A DNA stretch of 64,000 bases from Anaerolineaceae bacterium UBA5404 (GTDB lineage: Bacteria; Chloroflexota; Anaerolineae; Anaerolineales; Anaerolineaceae). This document shows, piece after piece, positions 17,023 through 25,791 of the stretch. Under the pieces are notes generated by a model. The model ran no database searches. It had not been told where the DNA came from and saw nothing but the letters and a program-made list of their open reading frames with translations. Made by a program: the position numbers and the translations under genes. Location of the stretch: NCBI GenBank assembly GCA_002409625.1, contig DHNY01000006.1:71759-135758 (forward strand), read 5' to 3'. Positions within the stretch are counted from its first letter, which is position 1, and every line of letters begins with the position of its first letter.

Positions 17023-19341
17023 CTAACTCAACACTTCCAGCTTTGCCATGGAGGCGACGAGGGCTTTGAGTCCATAGCCTTCAAAGTAGACTTCCACCGT
17101 CTCATCACCAAATTCGATTTTGCTACTTTTCACTACACCTCTGCCATAGGTGGCGTGTTTGACCTGTTGACCGGCTTTGTATTTCGTTTTGGGTGGGTCT
17201 TTGGGGACGCTTTTTTGTTGCATCCAGGCAGGGTTTTCCCATCTTGAGCCACCTGAGCTACTCCGTTTACCGCTCGAACCAGACCCGCGACCATAAGAGG
17301 ACCCGTAGCCAGAACCATAAGACGAGCCACGCCCAAAACTGCCTTCACCAAACAGACTGTTATCATAACCGTCCCTGCCGTATCCACGACTGTCATAGTT
17401 ATAACGGCTGGGTAATCCGCGCGGGCTGCCGGTGAGGTGCTCTTCGGGAATGTCATCCAAGAAGCGCGATGCCAGGGTTTCTTCATACGAGCCATAAGGG
17501 CTGCGTCGGCGGCGCGCACGGCTAAGGGTCAGCCTGGACTTGGCGCGGGTGATGCCAACGTATAAAAGGCGGCGTTCTTCAGCCAGTTCCTCATCATCAT
17601 CCACTGCGCGACGGTGAGGCAAAATGTTCTCATCCAAGCCGACAATAAAGACCTGGTCAAATTCCAGACCCTTAGCGGCGTGCAGGGTGAGCATGGTGGG
17701 GGCTTCAACATTTTCGGGCAGGGTGTCCTGGTCAGAAACCAGTGCCATACTTTCAAGGAAGTTGGCTAAACCTTCTTCTTCATATTCCAAAACGACTGAG
17801 CGCAACTCAAGCAGGTTTTCCCAACGGTCCTGTCCCTCTTCGCTTTTATCACGGATGTAGGGTTCGTAGCCGGTGTCCACCACAATGCGGTCAAAAAGCA
17901 GCACCAAGCTGTTGTGTTGGGCGGTTTCGCGCCATTTGAGCAGCATTGTGCCAAAAGTCGCCAGTTTAGCGCCTTCACGTCCCATACTTTCCAGCAGATC
18001 AGCGCGCCCGTGTGCCAAATCAAGCAGCACCTCTCCCATCGTCAAGCCAGAAGCAGCAGCCTGAGCTTGCAGACTTTCGAGTGTTTTCGCGCCAATGCCA
18101 CGTGGCGGTAGGTTTATGCAACGGCGTAAAGAAATTTCATCCAGCGGGTTATGCACCAGGCGTAAGAAGGCGAGCATGTCTTTGACTTCGCGACGGCCAT
18201 AAAAGCGTTGCGCGCCAACCAAGCGGTAGTTGATGCCTTCACGGCGGAAAGCCTCTTCAAACAAGCGCGATTGGGCGTTGGTGCGGTACATGATGGCAAA
18301 GTTGCCCGGTTTTTGCCCACGCATGCGAATGCCATCGCGAATGGCACTGACTACCGCTTGGGCTTCTTCGCGGTCATCCTCGGCGACAATCATGGTGATT
18401 TTTTCGCCTTTTTCGCGGACGGTTTCGAGCTGTTTGTGGGTGCGGTTTTTGTTGCGGTCGATGACTGCCATGGCACTGTCGAGGATATTTTGGCTGGAGC
18501 GGTAGTTTTGCTCGAGCAGGAAAACTTTGGCATCCTTGAAATCTTTTTTGAAACGGTTTAGGTTGCGGTAATCCGCGCCACGCCAGCGGTAAATGCTTTG
18601 ATCTTCATCACCAACCACATAGAGGTTGCTGTGTGTACACGCCAGGTTTTTGAGGATGGCGTACTGCGCCAGGTTGGTGTCCTGGAACTCGTCAACCAAA
18701 ATGTGTTCAAACTTATGCGAATAAGTTTCGCGCACGATGGGATATTCGTCCAAGAGGCGGGTGGTATAGACCAGCATGTCGTCAAAGTCCATGGCGTTGT
18801 TTTTGATGAGGCGTTCCTGATAGATGCGGTACAGGCGCTGGGTTTGCTCGTCATGGAAGCTGGAGATGGGAAATTCTTCAGGCGTGATGAGCTCGTTTTT
18901 GGCGCGGGAGATTTCGTTAAGGTAAGAAGCCGGGCGGTAAAGTTTTTCGTCCAGATTATTTTCACGGATAATTTCTTTGAGCAGGGCTTCTTGATCGTCC
19001 TGATCAAAGATGACATAGTCGCGGGTAACTGGCAAGAGATCGGCTTCGCGGCGCAGGATTTTGCCACAAATCGCGTGAAAAGTGCCCAACCAAATCCCAT
19101 CAGCGTTTGCGCCCAGAATTTTTGTCACACGGTCGCCCATCTCACGGGCGGCTTTATTGGTAAAGGTAACCGCGAGGATGTTCCAAGCCGGCACGTTCAT
19201 CGCGCCAACCAGGTAAGCGATGCGGTAGGTGAGTACCCGGGTTTTACCAGATCCAGGACCAGCCAGCACAATGGTGGGACCAGGCGGGGCTGCCACGGCG
19301 CGTTGTTGTTGTTCGTTGAGTATCTTTAATAAGTCTTCCAT
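17023..19341 (-). CDS. pcrA: ATP-dependent DNA helicase PcrA/UvrD
   Basis: 772 aa SF1A helicase. Walker A AGPGSGKTR (about 27-35), TFTNKAA, Walker B-type ILVDEFQDTN, GDEDQSIYRWRGAD, QNYRSS and VEAPTMLTLHAAKGLEFDQVF are all in order. A Gly/Ser/Tyr-rich low-complexity linker separates the motor from a C-terminal Tudor-like domain (KHATYGRGVV...VYFEGYGLKAL) that in PcrA binds RNA polymerase. ATG 19341 is preferred over an upstream TTG. Acts in nucleotide-excision repair, removal of stalled polymerase and replication-fork repair. Confidence 0.94.
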   Translation of the reverse strand: MEDLLKILNEQQQRAVAAPPGPTIVLAGPGSGKTRVLTYRIAYLVGAMNVPAWNILAVTFTNKAAREMGDRVTKILGANADGIWLGTFHAICGKILRREADLLPVTRDYVIFDQDDQEALLKEIIRENNLDEKLYRPASYLNEISRAKNELITPEEFPISSFHDEQTQRLYRIYQERLIKNNAMDFDDMLVYTTRLLDEYPIVRETYSHKFEHILVDEFQDTNLAQYAILKNLACTHSNLYVVGDEDQSIYRWRGADYRNLNRFKKDFKDAKVFLLEQNYRSSQNILDSAMAVIDRNKNRTHKQLETVREKGEKITMIVAEDDREEAQAVVSAIRDGIRMRGQKPGNFAIMYRTNAQSRLFEEAFRREGINYRLVGAQRFYGRREVKDMLAFLRLVHNPLDEISLRRCINLPPRGIGAKTLESLQAQAAASGLTMGEVLLDLAHGRADLLESMGREGAKLATFGTMLLKWRETAQHNSLVLLFDRIVVDTGYEPYIRDKSEEGQDRWENLLELRSVVLEYEEEGLANFLESMALVSDQDTLPENVEAPTMLTLHAAKGLEFDQVFIVGLDENILPHRRAVDDDEELAEERRLLYVGITRAKSRLTLSRARRRRSPYGSYEETLASRFLDDIPEEHLTGSPRGLPSRYNYDSRGYGRDGYDNSLFGEGSFGRGSSYGSGYGSSYGRGSGSSGKRSSSGGSRWENPAWMQQKSVPKDPPKTKYKAGQQVKHATYGRGVVKSSKIEFGDETVEVYFEGYGLKALVASMAKLEVLS

Positions 19342-19421
19342 AATTGCCTTGTGTCTCAATCCTAAATCATTAAGTCCGAAAATACAACGACTTTTAAGCT
19401 TGGTTTTTATGATACAAGTTC

Positions 19422-20426
19422 TTAAACCTTGAGACGGGGAATATTGAGCAGAATGTTTTCGATGATCAAACGCGGGTTGACGTTGGCATCGATTTGCTCT
19501 AAGCCTTTTTCATGGGCTTTGAGGATGCTTTCAATTTGGGAGAGCTCGAGCTGGGATGCGAGAGTTTTTAGGGCGGATTCATGCCTTAGGTTGACCAAAG
19601 GAAGCCCGGCTTGGCTTTGGGTGATAAGGATATCGCGCCAAAAAGTGAGCCAAACGCTTAGTAAAAAGGCGCTATTTTGGCGTTGATTGCCTTTGCTTTT
19701 ACTGAGGGTTTCTGCATATTGCAAACGGGCGCGTTTGCTTTGGGGCAAGATGTCCAACAGCTGTGCCAAGGCATCTTCGTATTGATCCAGCTGGCTTTCG
19801 TCCTGGGCATATCGCATGGCAGTGCCCACACGTCCACCGGAAAGGTGGGCTAAGCGTTGTGCTTCTTCATCAGAGAGTTGCAACGTGTTTTGGAGCACTT
19901 GAGCGCAATTTTGCACGCTTAATGGTCGCAAGCGCAAGATACCACAGCGCGAGGCGATGGTTTCAAGCAGGTTTTCCCGCGCATCGGCAGTGAGGATGAG
20001 AATGGCTCGGCTTGGGGGTTCTTCAAGCGATTTTAGCAAGGCATTTGAGGCGGCGATGGTCGCGTTTTGGAAATCCGGAATGATTACCACACGCCATTGG
20101 CTTTGATAAGGCGCCAGGGCAAGACTTTGCTGCATCTGACGAATTTGGTCGATGCGCAATTCACGGGAGTTTTCAGCAGGGCGCAGGATGCTGAGGTCCG
20201 CCCAGGCTTCGGCTTCAATTTGGCGGCAGGCGGTGCATTCGTCACAGAAGTCATTTTCTGCGGGTGGATTTTGGCAATTAAGCGCTTTTACGAAGGCTTT
20301 TGCCAGGGTCCGGCGACCAACACCTTTGGGACCAGTGATGAGATAAGCATGCCGGATTTTTTCGGGTTGGGTTTGTTCTTTGAGGTATGCCACTGCACCT
20401 TCGTGGCCGTGAATTTTCCATGTCAT
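19422..20426 (-). CDS. holB: DNA polymerase III delta-prime subunit
   Basis: 334 aa clamp-loader AAA+ protein. It has a degenerate P-loop (TGPKGVGRRT, residues 31-40, Arg in place of Lys, as usual in delta-prime), a four-Cys zinc site (C51, C61, C64, C67), LLKSLEEPPSRAILIL and the SRC motif (IASRCGILRL). It opens and stabilises the clamp loader with DnaX and HolA. Located 81 bp upstream of pcrA on the same strand. Confidence 0.9.
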   Translation of the reverse strand: MTWKIHGHEGAVAYLKEQTQPEKIRHAYLITGPKGVGRRTLAKAFVKALNCQNPPAENDFCDECTACRQIEAEAWADLSILRPAENSRELRIDQIRQMQQSLALAPYQSQWRVVIIPDFQNATIAASNALLKSLEEPPSRAILILTADARENLLETIASRCGILRLRPLSVQNCAQVLQNTLQLSDEEAQRLAHLSGGRVGTAMRYAQDESQLDQYEDALAQLLDILPQSKRARLQYAETLSKSKGNQRQNSAFLLSVWLTFWRDILITQSQAGLPLVNLRHESALKTLASQLELSQIESILKAHEKGLEQIDANVNPRLIIENILLNIPRLKV

Positions 20427-20459
20427 ATGCGAATTTTAGCACAGATGGATGGGGTTTTC

Positions 20460-21029
20460 TTATAAAACGGCGCTTAAAAGCAGATCGATGCCCAGATAGC
20501 TCAGACCACACAGGAACATCACCAGAATGGGATTCCACTTGAACCTGCGTAAGATAAAAAAAGCAATTGCGAAGATGACCAAGCCTAGCCAATTGGTGTT
20601 GGCAAGGATTTTGGGCTGGTTGCTAAAAAGTAGCAGGAGCAAAATCGAGAGACCGGCAGACATGATCAAAGAAATAACCACTGGACGGATGGTTGAAAGC
20701 GTGCCATGCAGGAGGTCTAACTTTTTGTAACGGATGTAGAGGTAGGCTAGAAGCGAAACGATAATCAGGGAGGGTAGGATACTGCCAAAGGTGGCGACAA
20801 TTGCCCCAGGGATGCCAGCCATACGGTTGCCAACGAAGGTCGCGCCGTTGATGAAGATTGGTCCGGGGGTCATTTCCGCAATGGTGATGAGATGGGTGAA
20901 TTCGTTGAGGCTCATCCATCCCCGTGTGTCAACCACCGCGCTTTGGATTAGGGGAATAGCCGCGTAGCCACCGCCGATGCTAAATAACCCGACTTGCAAA
21001 AAGCTGAGGAAGAGTTGCAGGTAAATCAT
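20460..21029 (-). CDS. chrA: Chromate transporter, short ChrA half (second gene)
   Basis: 189 aa, about five hydrophobic helices. Shows the ChrA N-terminal signature FSIGGGYAAIPLIQ and the TPGPIFINGATFVG motif. Short-chain CHR proteins work as pairs of oppositely oriented halves. The stop of the upstream half overlaps this start by four bases (ATGA at 21026-21029). Export of chromate or a related anion is the family function. Confidence 0.85.
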   Translation of the reverse strand: MIYLQLFLSFLQVGLFSIGGGYAAIPLIQSAVVDTRGWMSLNEFTHLITIAEMTPGPIFINGATFVGNRMAGIPGAIVATFGSILPSLIIVSLLAYLYIRYKKLDLLHGTLSTIRPVVISLIMSAGLSILLLLLFSNQPKILANTNWLGLVIFAIAFFILRRFKWNPILVMFLCGLSYLGIDLLLSAVL

Positions 21030-21625
21030 GGCAGCAAAACTCGCTTTCTGTCTAACAAGCTTACCAGGAAGCCAATCAATGCGGCTGGCAGGATGATGAG
21101 CACGACGTTTACTTTTGCAAGGAAGACGAGAATGAAAGCCAGCGCCATCAGAATGACATAGATGGGACGTTGGCGTTTGGCGAGTTTTCCGGTTAGGTCA
21201 AAAGCCACGTCCAAGATAAGCGCGGCGACACCAGCTTGCATGCCTTTGAGCATCAGCGCGATGTATTTATTGGCGATGAAAGCTTCATAGAAGAAGGAAA
21301 TAACGGTGATGATGGTCATTGGCGGCAAAATGATGCCTAAAACTGCTGCCACCATACCCCAAAAGCCAGCGATATTCCAGCCCATCAATATGGCGGTGTT
21401 GACCGCAATTGCACCAGGGGAGCTTTGCGCCAAGGCGATCATATCGAGCATTTCATCTTCGGTAATCCACTTCATCTTCTCGACAAAGGTCTTTTTGATG
21501 AAATTGACAATCACAAATCCGCCGCCAAAAGTAACGCTGCTAATATACAGCATGTTGATGAAAAGCTTCCAGAGAATGGTGGCTTTGGTTGACGCTTTGC
21601 GTTCGTGATGGCTTATGTTTTCCAC
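21026..21625 (-). CDS. chrA: Chromate transporter, short ChrA half (first gene)
   Basis: 199 aa, polytopic. ChrA signature SVTFGGGFVIVNFIKK and SSPGAIAVNTAILMGW, then several hydrophobic helices and an Arg/Lys-rich end. Pairs with the overlapping downstream half to make one heterodimeric transporter. Gap of about 180 bp to the divergent gene at 21805 presumably carries both promoters. Confidence 0.85.
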   Translation of the reverse strand: MENISHHERKASTKATILWKLFINMLYISSVTFGGGFVIVNFIKKTFVEKMKWITEDEMLDMIALAQSSPGAIAVNTAILMGWNIAGFWGMVAAVLGIILPPMTIITVISFFYEAFIANKYIALMLKGMQAGVAALILDVAFDLTGKLAKRQRPIYVILMALAFILVFLAKVNVVLIILPAALIGFLVSLLDRKRVLLP

Positions 21626-21804
21626 GCCTCCATTATAACCTTAGTGACCGCGATTTCCACATTGAAGGATAAGCCTGTTAGACTTAGTATAATAAGTAAA
21701 ATTGTCGTTAGAAAAGCTTTGTTTTAAGGCTGTTAAAAGCTGTTTTGTTTAGACAAACGGCGGAAAACCATAAATCGATTTGCTATAGTCTTAGTGAGGT
21801 TAAT

Positions 21805-22437
21805 ATGCAAGCACTTATCTCTCCAATTCCAAGCCCTTTTGCTCATTTTGTAAAAGAAATGTGGGCGGATATTCAAGCTGAATTAGGTGTTGAACAGGTC
21901 TGGAAAGACTTGTTGCCCCATTTTACCTGGCAGGTTTGCGAAAGTTATGACACCAATGACCTGATTCCATTGCTTGATGCCCTTTGCAAAAAGACAAAAC
22001 CATTTTTTGTTGAAACGACCGGTTTTGATCATTTTGATAATGATAAAGTTGTGCTTTTTAATGGGATCAAACCGGAATCTCACCTTAAAGCATTGCATAA
22101 AGAGCTTTGGCATTTGGCTGAACCTTTTATGAAAGGTAGCGAAGCTTACCATTACTATCATCCAGAGCTTTGGCACCCCCACATCACGATTGCTTCCAAG
22201 GACATGACGTTAGAGACCATGCTAGCGGCTTCGGAGTTGCTTGATCATTGGGATACGCATTGGCGTTTTGAGGTCAACCGGATATTACTGGCAACCCAGG
22301 ACGCGGAAGCCGAATTTGTGACAAAGTATGCATTCCTTTTGGGTGAGGGTTTGATTTTCTCGTTTACCGATGCGGTCGAGAAGCCGGATGATGGGATTGT
22401 GACGCTTAAAGGTGATTTGGGATTGCCTAAGTTCTAG
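21805..22437 (+). CDS. 2'-5' RNA ligase-like (2H phosphoesterase) protein
   Basis: 210 aa. One clear 2H motif, HPHITIAS at about residue 128, with an N-terminal half rich in aromatic residues; the first expected HxT/S motif is not obvious, only HFDNDKVVLF. Start at 21805 is chosen from GTGAGG six bases upstream. Family members hydrolyse cyclic phosphodiesters in RNA or nucleotides. Assignment is tentative because only one of the two catalytic motifs is seen. Confidence 0.5.
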   Translation: MQALISPIPSPFAHFVKEMWADIQAELGVEQVWKDLLPHFTWQVCESYDTNDLIPLLDALCKKTKPFFVETTGFDHFDNDKVVLFNGIKPESHLKALHKELWHLAEPFMKGSEAYHYYHPELWHPHITIASKDMTLETMLAASELLDHWDTHWRFEVNRILLATQDAEAEFVTKYAFLLGEGLIFSFTDAVEKPDDGIVTLKGDLGLPKF

Positions 22438-22509
22438 GTATTATCAAGTCTTGGCGCTTTGACGAGCATGTGGAAGAGATAAAGGCGGAAAGAAAAAAGT
22501 GAGGTTTTT

Positions 22510-23424
22510 ATGACTGTAGCATTAAGTGTGCGAAACTTGCGCAAAGCTTACAATGGGACTCTCGCTGTGGATGACATTTCCTTTGATGTTATGCGAGGCG
22601 AGAAGTTTATTTTTGTGGGTCCCAACGGCGCGGGTAAATCAACAACTATTAAGATTATTTCCACCCTGCTCGAAAAGAACGCCGGCACGGTAAAGTACGG
22701 TGATTTGACGGTTGGTGTGGATGATGACGCAATTCGCAAGAAGATTGGCGTTGTCTTTCAGCACCATGTTTTGGATGACGAGTTCACTGTGCGTGAAAAT
22801 CTGGTTTGCCGTGGCGGTTTTTATGATATGAACGCCAGCGAAGTTAGAAAACGCGCGGACGAAGTGATTGAACTTTTAGATATGCACAATTTTGCCAATC
22901 AGCGCTATGGCAAACTTTCGGGTGGTCAACGGCGCAGGGCGGATATTGGCAGGGCTTTGATGCAAAGGCCAGAAATCCTGTTTTTGGATGAGCCAACAAC
23001 TGGCTTGGATCCGCAAACCCGTTTGGTGGTTTGGGACATCATCAACGGCATTCAGCAGGATTTGGGCATGACCATCTTCCTGACCACCCACTATATGGAA
23101 GAAACGGATGATGCCAGTAATGTGGTTATCATCGACAATGGCAAAATCGTGGCAACGGGCACGCCTGCCGCGCTCAAGACTCAATATGCGCCAAATCTGC
23201 TCAATCTTTACCCACGGGATATTGAAAAGGTATCCGCCTTTTTGCGCGAACGTGGCTATGAACCCAAACTAAAAGAAGATACGCTGCGGGTCACCATCAA
23301 GAACGCTTTTGAAGCGCTCGCGTTGGTGGAAGCTTTGCGTGAGGACATCCATAATTTTGAGGTGGTTAATGGGCGCATGGATGATGTCTTTATTGCTATC
23401 ACCGGAAAGGCGATAAGAGAATGA
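22510..23424 (+). CDS. ABC transporter ATP-binding protein (DrrA/ABC-2 type)
   Basis: 304 aa. Walker A GPNGAGKST (about 37-45), Q-loop VFQHHVL, signature LSGGQRRR (about 137), Walker B EILFLDEPTTGLDPQ and switch His in FLTTHYMEE. The C-terminal extension with a DUF4162-like RLVEA region is typical of DrrA exporters. The stop overlaps the permease start by four bases, so they form one transporter. Substrate unknown (drug, lipid or antibiotic export are common). Confidence 0.92.
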   Translation: MTVALSVRNLRKAYNGTLAVDDISFDVMRGEKFIFVGPNGAGKSTTIKIISTLLEKNAGTVKYGDLTVGVDDDAIRKKIGVVFQHHVLDDEFTVRENLVCRGGFYDMNASEVRKRADEVIELLDMHNFANQRYGKLSGGQRRRADIGRALMQRPEILFLDEPTTGLDPQTRLVVWDIINGIQQDLGMTIFLTTHYMEETDDASNVVIIDNGKIVATGTPAALKTQYAPNLLNLYPRDIEKVSAFLRERGYEPKLKEDTLRVTIKNAFEALALVEALREDIHNFEVVNGRMDDVFIAITGKAIRE

Positions 23425-24287
23425 AAGCAATTACACGTATTGCAAAAAGAGTTTTCAAGCTCTTTTTTAGAGATAAATCAGCTATCTTTTTTACGCTGTT
23501 GGCATCGATTATTTTGCTGACCATTTACCTGCTCTTCCTCAACCGTGCTTTTTTCTCGGAAAAGCAAATGGCAATGATGCCAGACCTTATCTATTTTCAA
23601 AATGCTTGGTTGATGGCAGGATTGGCTGTGGTGACGGCCTTTTCGGCGAGCTTTACAGCACTGGCACAAATGCCGGTGGACCGTAAATCAAAAGCCTTTG
23701 ACGACTTTCAGGTTGCGCCCATCCGTCGCAGCCAAATTGTGGCTGGCTATATTCTGGGGAGCACCTTTACCGCCTTTGTGATGTCCTTGGCGACGATTGC
23801 TTTTACCTATGGCTATCTTCTCATTCAAAAGACGACATTGCCAAGCCCGCAAAACACCTTGCTGATTATCGCGGCGACCTTGTTGACGACCTTGGTTTCG
23901 AGTGGCTTGGCTTTTCTCTTTGCCAGTGGGCGCAATTCTGTGCGCAGTTACGGTTCGATAAGCAGCTTGATGCTGACCCTGATTGGTTTCTTTGCCGGCG
24001 CTTATATTCCCTTTGGCACATTGGGAAATTCGGTTCGGGCTTTTATGTCCTGGTTACCTTTTAGCCACATGGCCAGCCTGGCACGCAAGTTTTATTTGGC
24101 TGATGTAATCAAAGCCATGAACATCCCAAGTCAGTTTGATATGGCTGATTTTAGGATAAAGTTTGGCGTGGATTTGGAGATGCTGGGTAAAACGGTGAGC
24201 CCATGGCTGAGCGCGGGCTTGATTCTCTTATGGGCATTGCTTTTCTTTGGTATTGGACTGTTTAGGATTCGCAAGGAACAGGACTGA
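23421..24287 (+). CDS. ABC-2 type transporter permease
   Basis: 288 aa with six hydrophobic segments and the family C-terminal region TLGNSVRAFMSWLPFSHMASLAR. Overlaps the ATPase gene by ATGA and is followed after 2 bp by the acyltransferase-like gene. Confidence 0.88.
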   Translation: MKAITRIAKRVFKLFFRDKSAIFFTLLASIILLTIYLLFLNRAFFSEKQMAMMPDLIYFQNAWLMAGLAVVTAFSASFTALAQMPVDRKSKAFDDFQVAPIRRSQIVAGYILGSTFTAFVMSLATIAFTYGYLLIQKTTLPSPQNTLLIIAATLLTTLVSSGLAFLFASGRNSVRSYGSISSLMLTLIGFFAGAYIPFGTLGNSVRAFMSWLPFSHMASLARKFYLADVIKAMNIPSQFDMADFRIKFGVDLEMLGKTVSPWLSAGLILLWALLFFGIGLFRIRKEQD

Positions 24288-24289
24288 TT

Positions 24290-25156
24290 TTGGCTTTTGG
24301 GTTTGACTTTGAGGCAGTTGAAGCGCTGATGCCGGATTTGGCTTTGCCGGCTGAGGTGGCAGACCAGGTGCTTGCCTATCTCAAGGCGCGTCCTGCCTTA
24401 GGTGCTTTGGCTTCAAGGGCTTTTGCGGCTGAGGACGCTAACTTTGACATTTTGAGGCGCAAGCCTTTCACACGATTGGCACTGATTTGCGCCTTATTGC
24501 CGGGTTTGCATCAGCGTTTTGTGGATGCCGGCATGCCAAAACAGGTTTGGTTGGACAGTATCGATGATATCCGCTTGCGGCAAAGGCTTTATTTTGAGCG
24601 GACTGGCAAGGTCGGGCTGGCGAAAGGTGATGCGCGGTGGTATCGGCATTTAATTGGTTTCAAACTTTTTAAAATTGGCAGCCTGCAATTCCAGCCTTTT
24701 GAGATGCTCTATTTGGATGAGGATGGTATCGGTGAGGATTTTATGCGCTTTAGTGAGGCGCAGAAGAAAAAACTGCCACCCGGAACGCCAGTGTTGAACA
24801 CGCATATTCAGTACGGTGCCAATTTGGAGCCCTTAGCCTTGGCGAAAACATTTGAGGACGCGCGCGCCTTTTTTAGGACTTATTTTCCGGAAAGGGAGTT
24901 TAAGGCTTTTATCACCTATACCTGGCTTTTGCACCCGGGCTTGCACACTTTGTTGCCGGAAGACAGCAAGATTTTAGGCTTTGCCTCATTGTGGCAGGTG
25001 ATTGGGCAGAATGGGGATATGACCCAGGCTCTGGAGCGTATTTTTGGCGGTCGACGTAGAAGACACGCGGATTATCCGCAAGAAACCGCCTTACAACGCG
25101 CGGCATTGAAGGATTTAGGGGCTTTGGGCTATGCCTGTGGCATGATCGGGTTTTAG
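24290..25156 (+). CDS. GNAT-like acyltransferase domain protein
   Basis: 288 aa, TTG start supported by AGGAACAGG just upstream in the permease end. The sequence resembles the two-part NAT_N/GNAT_C (DUF5596-type) acyltransferase-like proteins: helical N-terminus, then LRQRLYFERTGKVGL, LIGFKLFKIGSLQFQPFEM and a C-terminal SKILGFASLW strand. Catalytic activity is not established for the family. Likely cotranscribed with the ABC exporter; the functional link is unknown. Confidence 0.6.
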   Translation: MAFGFDFEAVEALMPDLALPAEVADQVLAYLKARPALGALASRAFAAEDANFDILRRKPFTRLALICALLPGLHQRFVDAGMPKQVWLDSIDDIRLRQRLYFERTGKVGLAKGDARWYRHLIGFKLFKIGSLQFQPFEMLYLDEDGIGEDFMRFSEAQKKKLPPGTPVLNTHIQYGANLEPLALAKTFEDARAFFRTYFPEREFKAFITYTWLLHPGLHTLLPEDSKILGFASLWQVIGQNGDMTQALERIFGGRRRRHADYPQETALQRAALKDLGALGYACGMIGF

Positions 25157-25195
25157 CTTTTGTATGCTTCCCCTCCCGGATACATTTGTAAAAGA

Positions 25196-25480
25196 TTATC
25201 GTGTGTTGGAAGCAAGCACATAAGAGATATATTGGTTTAGGCTGACCCCTTGTTTTTCTGCGGCTTCGATTAAATCGATGTGGAGTTGGCGTGGCACGCG
25301 CAAAGAAATGCGTCCATTTGCCTTTGAAATTCTTTCTTTGGTTTTCTCAAAGCTGATCAGTTCAAGGTCACCGCTTGCTTTTTGGGCTTGGTAGTCGAGA
25401 ATCGCTTCAATTTCGTCAGCTTCGGGTCGAACGGCTGGATGTTGCTTTAGTTTGTTCTGTAGTTCGGTAGCTTTGCTCAT
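25196..25480 (-). CDS. Ribbon-helix-helix antitoxin of a RelE-type TA pair
   Basis: 94 aa. The C-terminal 35 residues form a HicB-like ribbon-helix-helix (GRISLRVPRQLHIDLIEAA then VSLNQYISYVL). The N-terminal part is charged and probably binds the toxin. Starts inside the 3' end of the toxin gene (65-bp overlap), toxin first, so expression is translationally coupled. Confidence 0.75.
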   Translation of the reverse strand: MSKATELQNKLKQHPAVRPEADEIEAILDYQAQKASGDLELISFEKTKERISKANGRISLRVPRQLHIDLIEAAEKQGVSLNQYISYVLASNTR

Positions 25481-25739
25481 TTGATTCCTCTCGTATCTTG
25501 TAAACATCACCTCTGGAGCCGATTTTTTGGATGACTAATGTGTCAGGATCTGTCTCGTAACTAAAGAGTATTCGATACGAGCCAACCCGTAATCTAAAAA
25601 ATCCGGGGTAACCCAATAAAGGTTTGAGGTCTCCTTCGCCCAAAAGCAAACCATTGATTGCTTTTTCTAAACGATTTCGCAGATCAGCGGGGCACTTTTC
25701 AAAGTATTTGTCAGCTTGCTTTGTGAGTAGAATTCTCAT
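25416..25739 (-). CDS. RelE/ParE-type toxin
   Basis: 107 aa. Typical fold signature: AINGLLLGEGDLKPLLGYPGFFRLRVGSYRILFSY with the RelE basic positions (RLRVGSYR) and a C-terminal KIGSRGDVYK strand. The last 20 residues overlap the antitoxin gene in another frame. A GTG at 25745 is an alternative start. RelE toxins cleave mRNA on the ribosome; the ParE branch poisons gyrase; which applies is not clear. Confidence 0.78.
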   Translation of the reverse strand: MRILLTKQADKYFEKCPADLRNRLEKAINGLLLGEGDLKPLLGYPGFFRLRVGSYRILFSYETDPDTLVIQKIGSRGDVYKIREESNEQSYRTTEQTKATSSRSTRS

Positions 25740-25745
25740 ATGCAC

Positions 25746-25791
25746 TTATGTGTATGCGTATATGATAGCGTATATAATGACAACTTGTCAA
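25746..25791 (-). promoter_or_regulatory. Promoter and operator of the TA pair
   Basis: Reading the minus strand, TTGACA precedes TATCAT by 18 bp. A 13-bp palindrome TGACAACTTGTCA (25778-25790) overlaps the -35, and TATACGC/GCGTATA arms flank the -10. This is the expected setting for autoregulation by the toxin-antitoxin complex. Confidence 0.6.

Noticed and set aside
17133..18023. Long frames opposite or out of phase within pcrA, cysS and der
   Set aside because: They are shadows of well-supported genes with full motif sets and lack their own ribosome sites.
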